NCBI GenBank assembly: GCA_031555145.1
Contig: JAVBUR010000073.1
Coordinates: 1-60,105, forward strand
Source of the DNA: JAJDIA01 sp031555145
GTDB taxonomy: Bacteria; Bacteroidota; Bacteroidia; Bacteroidales; Tannerellaceae
Direction of reading: 5' to 3'
DNA length: 60,105 bases
Shown: positions 34,422 through 42,660 of the stretch, in pieces
How positions within the stretch are numbered: position 1 is the first letter of the stretch
Layout of the letters: each line of letters begins with the position of its first letter
Position numbers and translations under genes: made by a program
Notes under the pieces: generated by a model
The model's database searches: none
Seen by the model: the letters and a program-made list of their open reading frames with translations, nothing else
Told to the model about the DNA's origin: nothing

Positions 34422-35087
34422 TCAGGGAAAAGATACGGCAAATAAAGCCCGCAACTGCTGCTTCGTTTGTTCAAAATCGGGCACATAGCCTAATTCCTTC
34501 GCTAAAGAGGTTACGCCCTTGTCCGTAAAACCGCAGGGATTGATAAGGGAAAAGTAAGATAAATCCGTGTGTATATTCAGTGCAAAGCCGTGCATCGTCA
34601 CAAAACGGCTGCTCTTCACTCCGATGGCACATATTTTCCGTGCCCGCCCGGGTACTTCCGGATCAAGCCAGACGCCAGTAGCGCCCTCCATCCGCTCGCC
34701 ATTTAACCCATACAACGCCAAAAAGCGGATCACAATATCCTCCATCAGGTGGATATATTGCTTTAAGCCCAACGACCAATAATCAAGATCAAACACCGGA
34801 TAACCGGTGATCTGGCCCGGCCCATGATAGGTAATATCCCCTCCCCGATCAATATGGAAGAGGGAAACGCCCCGCTGAGCCAACAGCGACTCTGCGACCA
34901 ACAGGTTGGCGGCATCCGCACTCTTTCCCAGTGTAAGCACCGGTTCATGCTCACAGAAAAAAAGTACACTGTGCCCCTGTTCATCCTTCTTTTTGGCATC
35001 CAGTAAGGCATTGAAGGCCGTTGTTTGCCGGCTCAGGGCATCGGCATAAGATATGCGTCCGAGGTCGTGATAAGTAAAGCTCTCCAT
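34422..35087 (-). CDS. lipB: Octanoyltransferase LipB
   Basis: A 221-residue enzyme that moves octanoyl from acyl carrier protein to lipoate-dependent enzymes. It has RGGDITYHGPGQITGYPVFDL, the catalytic Lys in ICAIGVKSSRFVTMHGFALN, and the catalytic Cys in NPCGF. The length is normal. Its start codon lies 55 nt inside the 3' end of mtgA, so the two are translated from overlapping frames. No lipA is seen in the window. Confidence 0.95.
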   Translation of the reverse strand: MESFTYHDLGRISYADALSRQTTAFNALLDAKKKDEQGHSVLFFCEHEPVLTLGKSADAANLLVAESLLAQRGVSLFHIDRGGDITYHGPGQITGYPVFDLDYWSLGLKQYIHLMEDIVIRFLALYGLNGERMEGATGVWLDPEVPGRARKICAIGVKSSRFVTMHGFALNIHTDLSYFSLINPCGFTDKGVTSLAKELGYVPDFEQTKQQLRALFAVSFP

Positions 35088-35842
35088 TTCTTTCTCTTTT
35101 TAGTGGATTCGGGCTGTTTGTCTTTTTCTGTGTCGCTAAAGCCCATATCGATCTTAAGGAGTTTCCCCATCAGTGAGAGAATCTGCCCCTGTCGTTTTAA
35201 TATATACGGGGAAGGATGCGCCGAATTAAACCGGATCGGATTGGGCAGGGTAGCAGCAATAAGGGCTGCTTCCTGCCGGGTCAAAAGAAAGGCGTGCTTC
35301 TTGAAATGCGCCCTCGACACAGCTTCCGCCCCGTAAATGCCTTTCCCCATCTCGATGGAATTCAGATAGACTTCCATGATCCGTTCTTTCCCCCAGATCC
35401 ATTCGATCAGGAGTGTGAAATAGGCTTCCAACCCTTTACGGATATAGTTCTTACCCGGCCAAAGAAAAACATTTTTCGCTGTTTGCTGGGAGATGGTGCT
35501 GCCACCCCTTACCCGAATGCCTTTTTCTGCTTCCTCCATGGCTTTCTGGATCTGCACCATATCAAAGCCGTCGTGTTCGAGAAACAGATTATCTTCGGAA
35601 GCGACTACAGCCTGCACCAGGGGTTGAGCAATCTGGCTTAAAGGTACCCAAGTATGGTCTATCTTCTTTTCATCACCATCTCGTACCTGCTCATAGAGCC
35701 GGATAAACATCAGAGGCGTATAATAGACCGGAACATATTTGTAGACCACAACAGCCAACAGGGAAGAACAGAACAGGAACAAAAGAATATTCCTGATCCA
35801 GATAAAACAGCGTCGGACAATATGTTTCTTTTTATCTTTCAT
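35033..35842 (-). CDS. mtgA: Monofunctional peptidoglycan glycosyltransferase
   Basis: A 269-residue inner-membrane GT51 enzyme that polymerises lipid II into glycan strands. A basic N-terminus is followed by one membrane helix (ILLFLFCSSLLAVVVY). The catalytic Glu region is VASEDNLFLEHDGFD, then RGGSTISQQTAKNVFLWPGK and GKERIMEVYLNSIEMG. A Lys-rich tail of about 35 residues after the domain overlaps lipB. The ATG at 35842 is preferred over an earlier frame start because a TACTTTTG box lies 13 nt upstream. Confidence 0.92.
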   Translation of the reverse strand: MKDKKKHIVRRCFIWIRNILLFLFCSSLLAVVVYKYVPVYYTPLMFIRLYEQVRDGDEKKIDHTWVPLSQIAQPLVQAVVASEDNLFLEHDGFDMVQIQKAMEEAEKGIRVRGGSTISQQTAKNVFLWPGKNYIRKGLEAYFTLLIEWIWGKERIMEVYLNSIEMGKGIYGAEAVSRAHFKKHAFLLTRQEAALIAATLPNPIRFNSAHPSPYILKRQGQILSLMGKLLKIDMGFSDTEKDKQPESTKKRKKWRALLITTSDAYLMPMP

Positions 35843-35854
35843 TACACCTTGCAA

Positions 35855-35862
35855 CAAAAGTA
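35855..35862 (-). promoter_or_regulatory. Promoter -7 box for mtgA-lipB
   Basis: The minus strand reads TACTTTTG, an exact consensus match, 12 nt upstream of the mtgA ATG, so the leader would be very short. Confidence 0.5.
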
Positions 35863-35889
35863 CGAAAAACACATGACCTGAAGCCGGAT

Positions 35890-37620
35890 TCAGTCAAATA
35901 AGTAACGATAATCCTTTTGGGCAGCACATTCCGTCCATATCTCGGGAATAAACTTCCACTGCCCGACAGATGAAGGGATAATTTGTTTTCGTTTTTGTAT
36001 ATACCCGATCATATAGTGGCGGACATCTTCGTCAGATACATACAGGATACGATCTTTCAACACATCCTGTGATACACCGGCGCCTTTTATCAACAATTCA
36101 CCTCCACCATTCCCCCGATACGATGGCATTACTACCTTATATATTTTGGAACTATCAAAAGGAGAGCCATCAGCCATACGCAGGATGCGGATCTTTTCCC
36201 CTTTAGGCTTCGTCACATCTACCGTATAGATGATACCAGCAGCCGAATCAAACAGAAAATAAGGGTTGGCCAACAAATCCCGTTTAGTTTTATACCGGCT
36301 TTCGCCCTTTCCGAACAACAGCAAATGATCATTGGCTGATACCATCTGGTTTGCCCACAACGCATACGATTCCTCCAGTACACCTTTCACTTCGGCTCCT
36401 GAAAGCTGCATCGTATACAGGTAGTTCTCAAATTCGTATATATTAAACAAATCGATGATCCGAATATCTCCCTTGCTGACCCGGGCATCGAACGATAATG
36501 GAGAGGCAAGTGATATATCGGCACCCGTCATATCCAATTGTACAGTGTGGATAAAATCCATTATCCCCGAAGGGCCAAAATAGGCTGCACGCATATCCAA
36601 GTCTTCTTCCAGGGTGCCAATCTTTTCACTGACATAGTTTTCCACGGCTTGAAATGCGGTTTCGAATGTCTCCGCAAAGTGTTTACAAGCAGGGGTATCA
36701 ATCAATTCATGCAACTTACCATCAATTTTCTTTCCTACAACTTTACCTTCTTTCAGTGTAACGGAAATTTCAATATCACTGAGAAACATTCCATTACTGC
36801 CCGGATTAAGCACCAAAACAGAATCACCCGCACTGTTCTTCACCTTTCCACAGAACGGAAGATGATCATGCCCTATCAGGATCACATCAAAACCGGGAAT
36901 CCGTTGGGCGATTTCCACAGAAGCATCTTCCCGGTATTTGTCCATCAGTGTACTGGCGATCCTTCCGGTATGAAAGAGGCCGACTACAATATCGGGGTGT
37001 TCCTTCTCCTGTATGATTTGCATCCATTTACGGGCGCTTGTTTCCATGTCGTCGAAATGCAACCCCGTCCAAATAGATTCCTGTAACCAGGCTGGTACTG
37101 CCGGGGTAATCATTCCCAATACAACGATCCGAACACCTTCGCGATCGAACACCTCATAGGGTTTAAAGTAAGGCTCACCATCTGATACACGCACGATATT
37201 CGCACCCAAAACCGGAAAATTACACTGAGATACCCAACGATCAAATACGGCATGTCCGGCTTCTACATCATGGTTTCCCATATTCCCCACATCATACCCC
37301 ATAAGGTTCATCATTTCTGCACAGACATGCACAGAAGAAGTATCGATATAATTATAATAATAGGCAGAAGGTTCCCCCTGAAGAATATCACCATTATCCA
37401 ACAACAGCAGATTGTCTGCATACTGAAGACGTTGTTGATTGGCATACCAGGCAACACGTGCCAGTCCTCCACAGCCCTCACGCTGCTGAATGAAATCATA
37501 CGTGAAATAATGGCCGTGAATATCACTGGTCTGAATCAACTTCAGGTTTACCACTTTAGTGGTAGGCGAAGTACACCCATACAGCAATAGCAAACACAAT
37601 AATGCTGCAAAATGTTTCAT
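35890..37620 (-). CDS. 5'-nucleotidase/UshA-like lipoprotein phosphoesterase
   Basis: A 576-residue lipoprotein (lipobox LLLLYGC) with an N-terminal calcineurin-like metallophosphoesterase domain: TSDIHGHYF, LDNGDILQG, MGNHDVEAG, LFHTGR and LIGHDHLPF provide the metal ligands. The C-terminal 5'-nucleotidase domain (about 330-560) has GPSGIMDFIH and YRGNGGGE for base stacking. It would dephosphorylate nucleotides or similar esters outside the inner membrane. The promoter box lies 7 nt before the end of the GH78 gene. Confidence 0.88.
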   Translation of the reverse strand: MKHFAALLCLLLLYGCTSPTTKVVNLKLIQTSDIHGHYFTYDFIQQREGCGGLARVAWYANQQRLQYADNLLLLDNGDILQGEPSAYYYNYIDTSSVHVCAEMMNLMGYDVGNMGNHDVEAGHAVFDRWVSQCNFPVLGANIVRVSDGEPYFKPYEVFDREGVRIVVLGMITPAVPAWLQESIWTGLHFDDMETSARKWMQIIQEKEHPDIVVGLFHTGRIASTLMDKYREDASVEIAQRIPGFDVILIGHDHLPFCGKVKNSAGDSVLVLNPGSNGMFLSDIEISVTLKEGKVVGKKIDGKLHELIDTPACKHFAETFETAFQAVENYVSEKIGTLEEDLDMRAAYFGPSGIMDFIHTVQLDMTGADISLASPLSFDARVSKGDIRIIDLFNIYEFENYLYTMQLSGAEVKGVLEESYALWANQMVSANDHLLLFGKGESRYKTKRDLLANPYFLFDSAAGIIYTVDVTKPKGEKIRILRMADGSPFDSSKIYKVVMPSYRGNGGGELLIKGAGVSQDVLKDRILYVSDEDVRHYMIGYIQKRKQIIPSSVGQWKFIPEIWTECAAQKDYRYLFD

Positions 37621-37656
37621 GTTCTATCTTCTATATACTTGTAGGTATAGACCTGG

Positions 37657-37664
37657 CAAATATA
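37657..37664 (-). promoter_or_regulatory. Promoter -7 box for the 5'-nucleotidase-like gene
   Basis: The minus strand reads TATATTTG, an exact consensus match, 37 nt upstream of the ATG. Confidence 0.55.
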
Positions 37665-37670
37665 ATAATA

Positions 37671-40091
37671 CTATTCAACAATTTTCTGTTCGCCGGAAGA
37701 TAATTGATACTCTTTTCCTCTCCACACAAATATACCGGTTACCCCCTCCGGCAAAGCAACATGCGCCGTTAATCGTCCCTTTTTATCTTCTTTATACGAA
37801 ACTGCTATTTCACCTTTCGGATGAGGCATTTTGCCAGATACAGCCTTCAACTTACCCAGCGACGGAGCAATACGCACCCTGGCAAAACCAGGCGCATCAC
37901 TATTGATACCCAGAATAATCCGGAAGAACTCGATATTCGGACTAGCACCCCAGGCATGGCAATCGGAGCGGGAAGGCTCAGGCATTTCGGCCCAAGTTGT
38001 CAACCCCAATGCCATCTGATCGTACCATATCTGCATATGATCCAGCAACTGGTCACCTAAGCCGGCTTTCTGCAACGCCTGATGGACATAGTAGCGGAAG
38101 TAAATCGTAGCCTGTATGAGACTCGTATCCCGCAACATCTGCATGACTACACCGGCGGCGGCTTCTCCTTCCACGATGCCGGCCAGCACCGCCAAAGCAT
38201 TGACGTGCTGTGAAAAACTACGGTGATCGTGCGTATCGGCAAACAAGCCACGAGCAGCATCCCAGTATTTTGGTTGGATGGTCTGACGTATCCGGTCTGC
38301 CAGATTCTTATAATATAGTGCCATCGACGAAATACCTACCGTTTCTTCCATCTGTGCAACAGCATCGAGTGTAAGTAGATACATTAAGTCCTGAAAGGCT
38401 GAATTACCGTCTTTTTCACGCACCGGCTCGCCATAATCAAAGCCCGCAGCCCAGTCGGCAAAGAACCAGTGCGGCACATACCCCAGACTATAATCAGGTT
38501 TCAACCATTGTTCATACCAGGACAACACACCCCGGTAAGCCGGCAACAACGTTTTCATATAGTCATTATCTCCCCGGTACATCCAGTAATCATGTCCCAT
38601 ACAAATCCACCAAAGGGAAAAAGAGGATATAAACTGATGTAAACCGGACGGATACCGGCTCATAGTTATGCCATCCATTACAATAGACTGACGCCCCTGC
38701 TCTATGGCATTCTTTACCATATGGCGGTCAGTGGTATTGTATAACGTAACCATCGCCTGGATACGAGTATCGCCAAAATACTGCAACTGCTCGTAATACG
38801 GGCAGTCCATATAGGTTTCATTAGCACACAAACGGGCAGTCCGCCAGCCAATGTCCAGAATGTCATTCAATTGTTTGTTTTCCGGTGCTTCAAAATGTGT
38901 CGCGTTCGTAAACGGATAGGCAGAGAAAGTACCATACACATCATTCAACACCAACGGCTCGGTGGCTGTCTGGATCGTCACTTCCACATAACGCCAGGTA
39001 CGCCACCACAGAGAAGTGAATAAACGGCTCTCGCCTCCATCCGCAACTAGTTTGTCTTCATAGCCGATGAGTCGTTTGCCTTCCACCTCATTCCGGTTAC
39101 CTTTTACATTCAGCGAATAGCTCTTCGTAGTGGCACTCACCTGGTCTTCATACAAGGCTTCGGCATAACCGATAGTTATTTCAGCCGCTTTGCCTTTGCT
39201 AAAAAGGAGGGAAAAATACCCGGTAGTCAGTCGGCTGTTGTCAAGCAACAAACGGACGCTGGTATTGGCAGGTATGGTAAACGACACTGGTTTCCTTAAG
39301 AAATCAGCCGGACAGGAAACGCCTTCCGCTTTACGAACAGCGCTGAACCGTTCGGTCTCCAACTGGAAAGGAGGTATCGGTGAAGGGACCAGCAAGCGTC
39401 CCGGATAATCGCGGGCGCCTTTTACTGCGCCTTCCATGCCGGCGGCTACTGGTTGCCATTGACTATCATCATAGGCTACGGCCTCCCATCCCCAGGGATA
39501 TGCCGCCACATCCAGCTTCTCACCTGGCCCTGCCACATAGTAACCTCTGACAGAACCGCCATTCCAAGGCGAATAGGCTTCATTCTTCAGGCAGCACCAG
39601 GAGGTATCTGTATTGACAATCGCTTCCGTATCTGTATTTCCCTGTAACAGGAACCCGGTTTGATTATAGCTGATTTGTGCCACGGGCTTCTGTTCGGCAT
39701 AGTTCCACACTACGGCGGCAAGCACATTCCGTCCGCTTTGCAGGTAGGGAGCAATGTCAACTGTTTCGAAATTCCAATTATAGATATCACCACGAGCCGG
39801 GCCTAACGAAACCAGCGTTCCATTTACATACAGCTTATAACGGTTGTCGGCCGACACATGAACAATAAACCGTGAAGGCACATCCGGAAGATCGATTGAT
39901 TTTCGGAAATGATACACACCATATACATTCCGAGGTTCGCCCGACATGGAAATCCAACGAGCCTGCCATCGCCCTTCCAATAAGGCGGTAGCGATATCTG
40001 CCTGATGATAGCCGGTAAGACGTATCTGTGTCTTTACATAAGAGGCGGTCAACAAAAATAAGAGAGAAAGCAATACGTATCTTCTCATCAT
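37671..40091 (-). CDS. Secreted GH78-like alpha-L-rhamnosidase
   Basis: An 806-residue exported protein with the domain order of GH78: N-terminal beta-sandwich domains (VYHFRKSIDLPD, RYKLYVNGTLVSLGPARGD), an alpha/alpha-barrel with the MDCPYYEQLQYFGDTRIQ motif, in which GH78 enzymes usually carry an acidic residue, and a C-terminal beta domain (WGASPNIEFFRIILGI, then PSLG). GH78 releases alpha-L-rhamnose from pectin or glycosides. The motif departs from the usual DCPQRDERLGW type, so specificity may differ. It lies 11 nt after the thioredoxin-like gene and may share its promoter. Confidence 0.83.
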   Translation of the reverse strand: MMRRYVLLSLLFLLTASYVKTQIRLTGYHQADIATALLEGRWQARWISMSGEPRNVYGVYHFRKSIDLPDVPSRFIVHVSADNRYKLYVNGTLVSLGPARGDIYNWNFETVDIAPYLQSGRNVLAAVVWNYAEQKPVAQISYNQTGFLLQGNTDTEAIVNTDTSWCCLKNEAYSPWNGGSVRGYYVAGPGEKLDVAAYPWGWEAVAYDDSQWQPVAAGMEGAVKGARDYPGRLLVPSPIPPFQLETERFSAVRKAEGVSCPADFLRKPVSFTIPANTSVRLLLDNSRLTTGYFSLLFSKGKAAEITIGYAEALYEDQVSATTKSYSLNVKGNRNEVEGKRLIGYEDKLVADGGESRLFTSLWWRTWRYVEVTIQTATEPLVLNDVYGTFSAYPFTNATHFEAPENKQLNDILDIGWRTARLCANETYMDCPYYEQLQYFGDTRIQAMVTLYNTTDRHMVKNAIEQGRQSIVMDGITMSRYPSGLHQFISSFSLWWICMGHDYWMYRGDNDYMKTLLPAYRGVLSWYEQWLKPDYSLGYVPHWFFADWAAGFDYGEPVREKDGNSAFQDLMYLLTLDAVAQMEETVGISSMALYYKNLADRIRQTIQPKYWDAARGLFADTHDHRSFSQHVNALAVLAGIVEGEAAAGVVMQMLRDTSLIQATIYFRYYVHQALQKAGLGDQLLDHMQIWYDQMALGLTTWAEMPEPSRSDCHAWGASPNIEFFRIILGINSDAPGFARVRIAPSLGKLKAVSGKMPHPKGEIAVSYKEDKKGRLTAHVALPEGVTGIFVWRGKEYQLSSGEQKIVE

Positions 40092-40102
40092 TGGGGGAAT
40101 TA

Positions 40103-40612
40103 TTATTTTATCGCTTGTTCGATCATTTTAAGCAATGTTTCAAATTCGGCTTCTGTATAACCGGTGGTTGCCATGATCACTTTCCCCTCTTTATTGATCA
40201 GGTAACTACGTGGAATTAAACTTTTGGCAAACTTGCCATACACCGAGCGGTCTTTATCCGGATACAGCGGAAAGGTAAAACCTTTCTTTTCATTGTATGT
40301 GTTCAGTTCGGCATCGGTATGTTCCCGGCCGACCACCATCATCACAAACGATCCGTTATCCTTATATTTCGGCCAAAGCCTTGCTTGTACCTCCGCCAGT
40401 TCTTTCTGACAGGGAGGACACCAGGTGGCAAAGAAATTAATCAACACAACCTTCCCTTCCAGTGCCGCAGACCGGAACTCACGCCCGTTATCGAACGTGA
40501 TCGTAAAGGCAGGCATTGTATCTCCTGTCTTCACTATTTCCTGGCTCTCGGTTTGCGACCGGGCAGAGAAAGCAAGCAATACCAGTAAGCCGGTAAGCCA
40601 AAATGATTTCAT
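40103..40612 (-). CDS. TlpA-like secreted thioredoxin
   Basis: A 169-residue exported thioredoxin-fold protein of the TlpA/ResA type, with a signal peptide (LLVLLAFSARS) and the redox motif FFATWCPPCQKE. The cis-Pro region is LIPRSYLINKEG. It would reduce disulfides in periplasmic proteins. It is the first gene before the GH78 enzyme. Confidence 0.9.
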   Translation of the reverse strand: MKSFWLTGLLVLLAFSARSQTESQEIVKTGDTMPAFTITFDNGREFRSAALEGKVVLINFFATWCPPCQKELAEVQARLWPKYKDNGSFVMMVVGREHTDAELNTYNEKKGFTFPLYPDKDRSVYGKFAKSLIPRSYLINKEGKVIMATTGYTEAEFETLLKMIEQAIK

Positions 40613-40661
40613 ATTACGTCCCTTTATCGTTAATATCCAGTGAGTAGTTGTTATTCGTGAA

Positions 40662-40669
40662 CAAAAGTA
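40662..40669 (-). promoter_or_regulatory. Promoter -7 box for the thioredoxin-GH78 pair
   Basis: The minus strand reads TACTTTTG, an exact consensus match, 49 nt upstream of the ATG. Confidence 0.55.
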
Positions 40670-40732
40670 AAAAGAATTTGCTATTTGTGGGCGAAAACAA
40701 AAATAATATTTCGAATTCTTTTCCCAATAGCT

Positions 40733-40740
40733 TATCTTTG
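40733..40740 (+). promoter_or_regulatory. Promoter -7 box for engB
   Basis: TATCTTTG is an exact consensus match, 67 nt before the engB ATG. Confidence 0.55.
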
Positions 40741-40807
40741 TCCGAAATTATGTGTCACCAGCACCGTCAATTAGCATAAAAACAACTTCAATCAGCACAA
40801 ACATCCT

Positions 40808-41404
40808 ATGGATATTAAAAGCGCCACTTTTGTCATCAGTAATACCGACGTAAGCAAATGTCCGACAAACAACCTGCCGGAGTATGCCTTTATCGGACGT
40901 AGTAATGTGGGGAAATCGTCCCTCATCAATATGCTTACGCAGCGAAAAGGGCTTGCGATGACATCGCAGAAACCGGGAAAGACACAGCTTATCAATCACT
41001 TTATCATCAACGAGAACTGGTATCTGGTTGACCTTCCCGGCTATGGCTATGCCCAACGCGGCAAGGAAGGGCGCGACCGGATTCAACGCATCATCGAAGA
41101 CTATATTCTCGAACGTACCGAACTAACCTGCCTCTTCGTCCTGCTCGACTGTCGGCACGAGGCCCAGAAGATCGACCTCGAATTCATGGAATGGCTGGGC
41201 GAAAATGGAGTTCCCTTCTCCATCATCTTCACTAAAGCGGATAAACTGGGTCCCGTACGCTTAAAGGAAAACATCGCCGCTTATCAGAATAAGTTATTGG
41301 AAAGCTGGGAAGAGCTTCCCCCCATCTTCTCCTCCTCTTCCGAACACCGCACCGGCCGCGACGAAATCCTCAACTACATCGACGAGATCAACAAAAGTTT
41401 GTAA
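40808..41404 (+). CDS. engB: Ribosome biogenesis GTPase EngB (YsxC/YihA)
   Basis: A 198-residue TRAFAC GTPase needed for late assembly of the large ribosomal subunit. G1 is GRSNVGKSSLINML, followed by the basic KPGKTQLINHF switch, G3 DLPGYGYAQR, G4 TKADKL and G5 SSSSEHRTG. The length is typical. Confidence 0.95.
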   Translation: MDIKSATFVISNTDVSKCPTNNLPEYAFIGRSNVGKSSLINMLTQRKGLAMTSQKPGKTQLINHFIINENWYLVDLPGYGYAQRGKEGRDRIQRIIEDYILERTELTCLFVLLDCRHEAQKIDLEFMEWLGENGVPFSIIFTKADKLGPVRLKENIAAYQNKLLESWEELPPIFSSSSEHRTGRDEILNYIDEINKSL

Positions 41405-41410
41405 CCGGGA

Positions 41411-42070
41411 TTACTCGCCAAACAGATCCAACGTAAGTTGTTGCTTGTCAGTATCTGTTTTGCGGAGACGGGAGGGATTGACACACGGGACGGCAGGAGC
41501 ATAGGCTAATTGGGCAAACTGTTCGCGTTTCACTTCGAGAGATCCCGAACGCCCCCGGTTGTTCTCATTGAGTTCACGCAAGACAATCTTGGTGACTTTG
41601 GAGTAGCTTTTGACGGCTTCGTACACAATGGCTTTGGATTTACCTATCCGTGGCAAGAGGCTCAGTTGAGGAATGAAGCCATGAGGAATGAGCACGGCAC
41701 CTTTTTTGTTCTTAAGTGACAGGCGTAGTTCGTTAGTCATCTCCTGTAGTTTCGTCTTGCTATAGCGGATGGGCTCGCCTTCGGGAGAAAGAGCCGTTTG
41801 TGTTATCAAGCGCATAACGACATTCAATACTACCGAATTCGCCCTCGGGTTGCGTCCGGCAACACACCAAATATCGCTGTATCCACCTTCTTTTTGGTAA
41901 GGTTCGCTATAGGTCATCATCTTTACATCGAGTAGTTCTGCCACATAATGGATCAATGACAACATTTCTTTTTCGCACTTATTCCGGACCATGGCATCAA
42001 TGTACATGGATCGATCGTTGAAGTAATAACGAAACTCCAACTTATTGGCAAACATAACAACAGATTCCAT
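41411..42070 (-). CDS. Conserved-looking protein of unknown function
   Basis: 219 residues, cytoplasmic by lack of signal or membrane segments. I do not recognise a family. The N-terminal part starts MFANKLEFRYYFNDRSMYIDA (an alternative ATG at 42055 would begin there); the middle has GGYSDIWCVAGRNPRANS; the C-terminal part is basic (NNRGRSGSLEVKREQF), and the end LTLDLFGE resembles a peptide tail that could bind the sliding clamp (QQLTLDLF). It is the third gene on the strand after kamA and the DUF2148 gene. Confidence 0.6.
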   Translation of the reverse strand: MESVVMFANKLEFRYYFNDRSMYIDAMVRNKCEKEMLSLIHYVAELLDVKMMTYSEPYQKEGGYSDIWCVAGRNPRANSVVLNVVMRLITQTALSPEGEPIRYSKTKLQEMTNELRLSLKNKKGAVLIPHGFIPQLSLLPRIGKSKAIVYEAVKSYSKVTKIVLRELNENNRGRSGSLEVKREQFAQLAYAPAVPCVNPSRLRKTDTDKQQLTLDLFGE

Positions 42071-42108
42071 ATATAATAATGTTTAGAGTAACCGGAAATA
42101 GAATGCGC

Positions 42109-42639
42109 CTATCCTTTCGGTTTTCGGTCGAAGAAGGGGTTTTTGCTGGATATACTCAGAGGTATGGCCATCACACACTTGCAGTCGCCGAGCATGCCCA
42201 ATCGTTGAGCCGCCATACCTGCACTGAACATAACCCGTGTATCCACCCGTAGATCGGCGGCCATAGCACAGGCAGATCCAATGGCTATCCCGACGTCAAC
42301 CGTATTTATCGCACAAGGCACCTCCGTTGGCTTGGCAGCACAGATCGCATACCCGCAATGGGCACAGTTCAGTCCCTGTACATGCTGGGTAGTACCAATA
42401 ATCACAACCGCTTCCGCCTGTTGCAGATTCTCAGCATCCCGCAGGAGGAACATCATCCCGGTCTCGACATGGTAACGGATCATCTCTTCGGATAACCGGG
42501 TGATATCGTCACCGCTAACGACTGCCACTTCAATGATATCTATACCTTTCCCTTTCGGAGCCGTACGGGCAGCTGTCATCATCCGTCCTGCCGCTTGCAT
42601 TGCCAACTCATGCCTGATGGCACGTTCATTCTGAATCAT
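42109..42639 (-). CDS. DUF2148 ferredoxin-domain protein
   Basis: A 176-residue protein with clustered cysteines: LNCAHCGYAICAAKP, CAINTVDVGIAIGSACAMAADL, and GDCKCVMAIPLS. The pattern fits the ferredoxin-like DUF2148 family, likely binding an iron-sulfur cluster. The role is unknown. It lies 21 nt after kamA, itself a [4Fe-4S] enzyme, so a joint redox or electron-supply function is a reasonable guess. Confidence 0.8.
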   Translation of the reverse strand: MIQNERAIRHELAMQAAGRMMTAARTAPKGKGIDIIEVAVVSGDDITRLSEEMIRYHVETGMMFLLRDAENLQQAEAVVIIGTTQHVQGLNCAHCGYAICAAKPTEVPCAINTVDVGIAIGSACAMAADLRVDTRVMFSAGMAAQRLGMLGDCKCVMAIPLSISSKNPFFDRKPKG

Positions 42640-42660
42640 ACTATATCGATATGTATCTAA

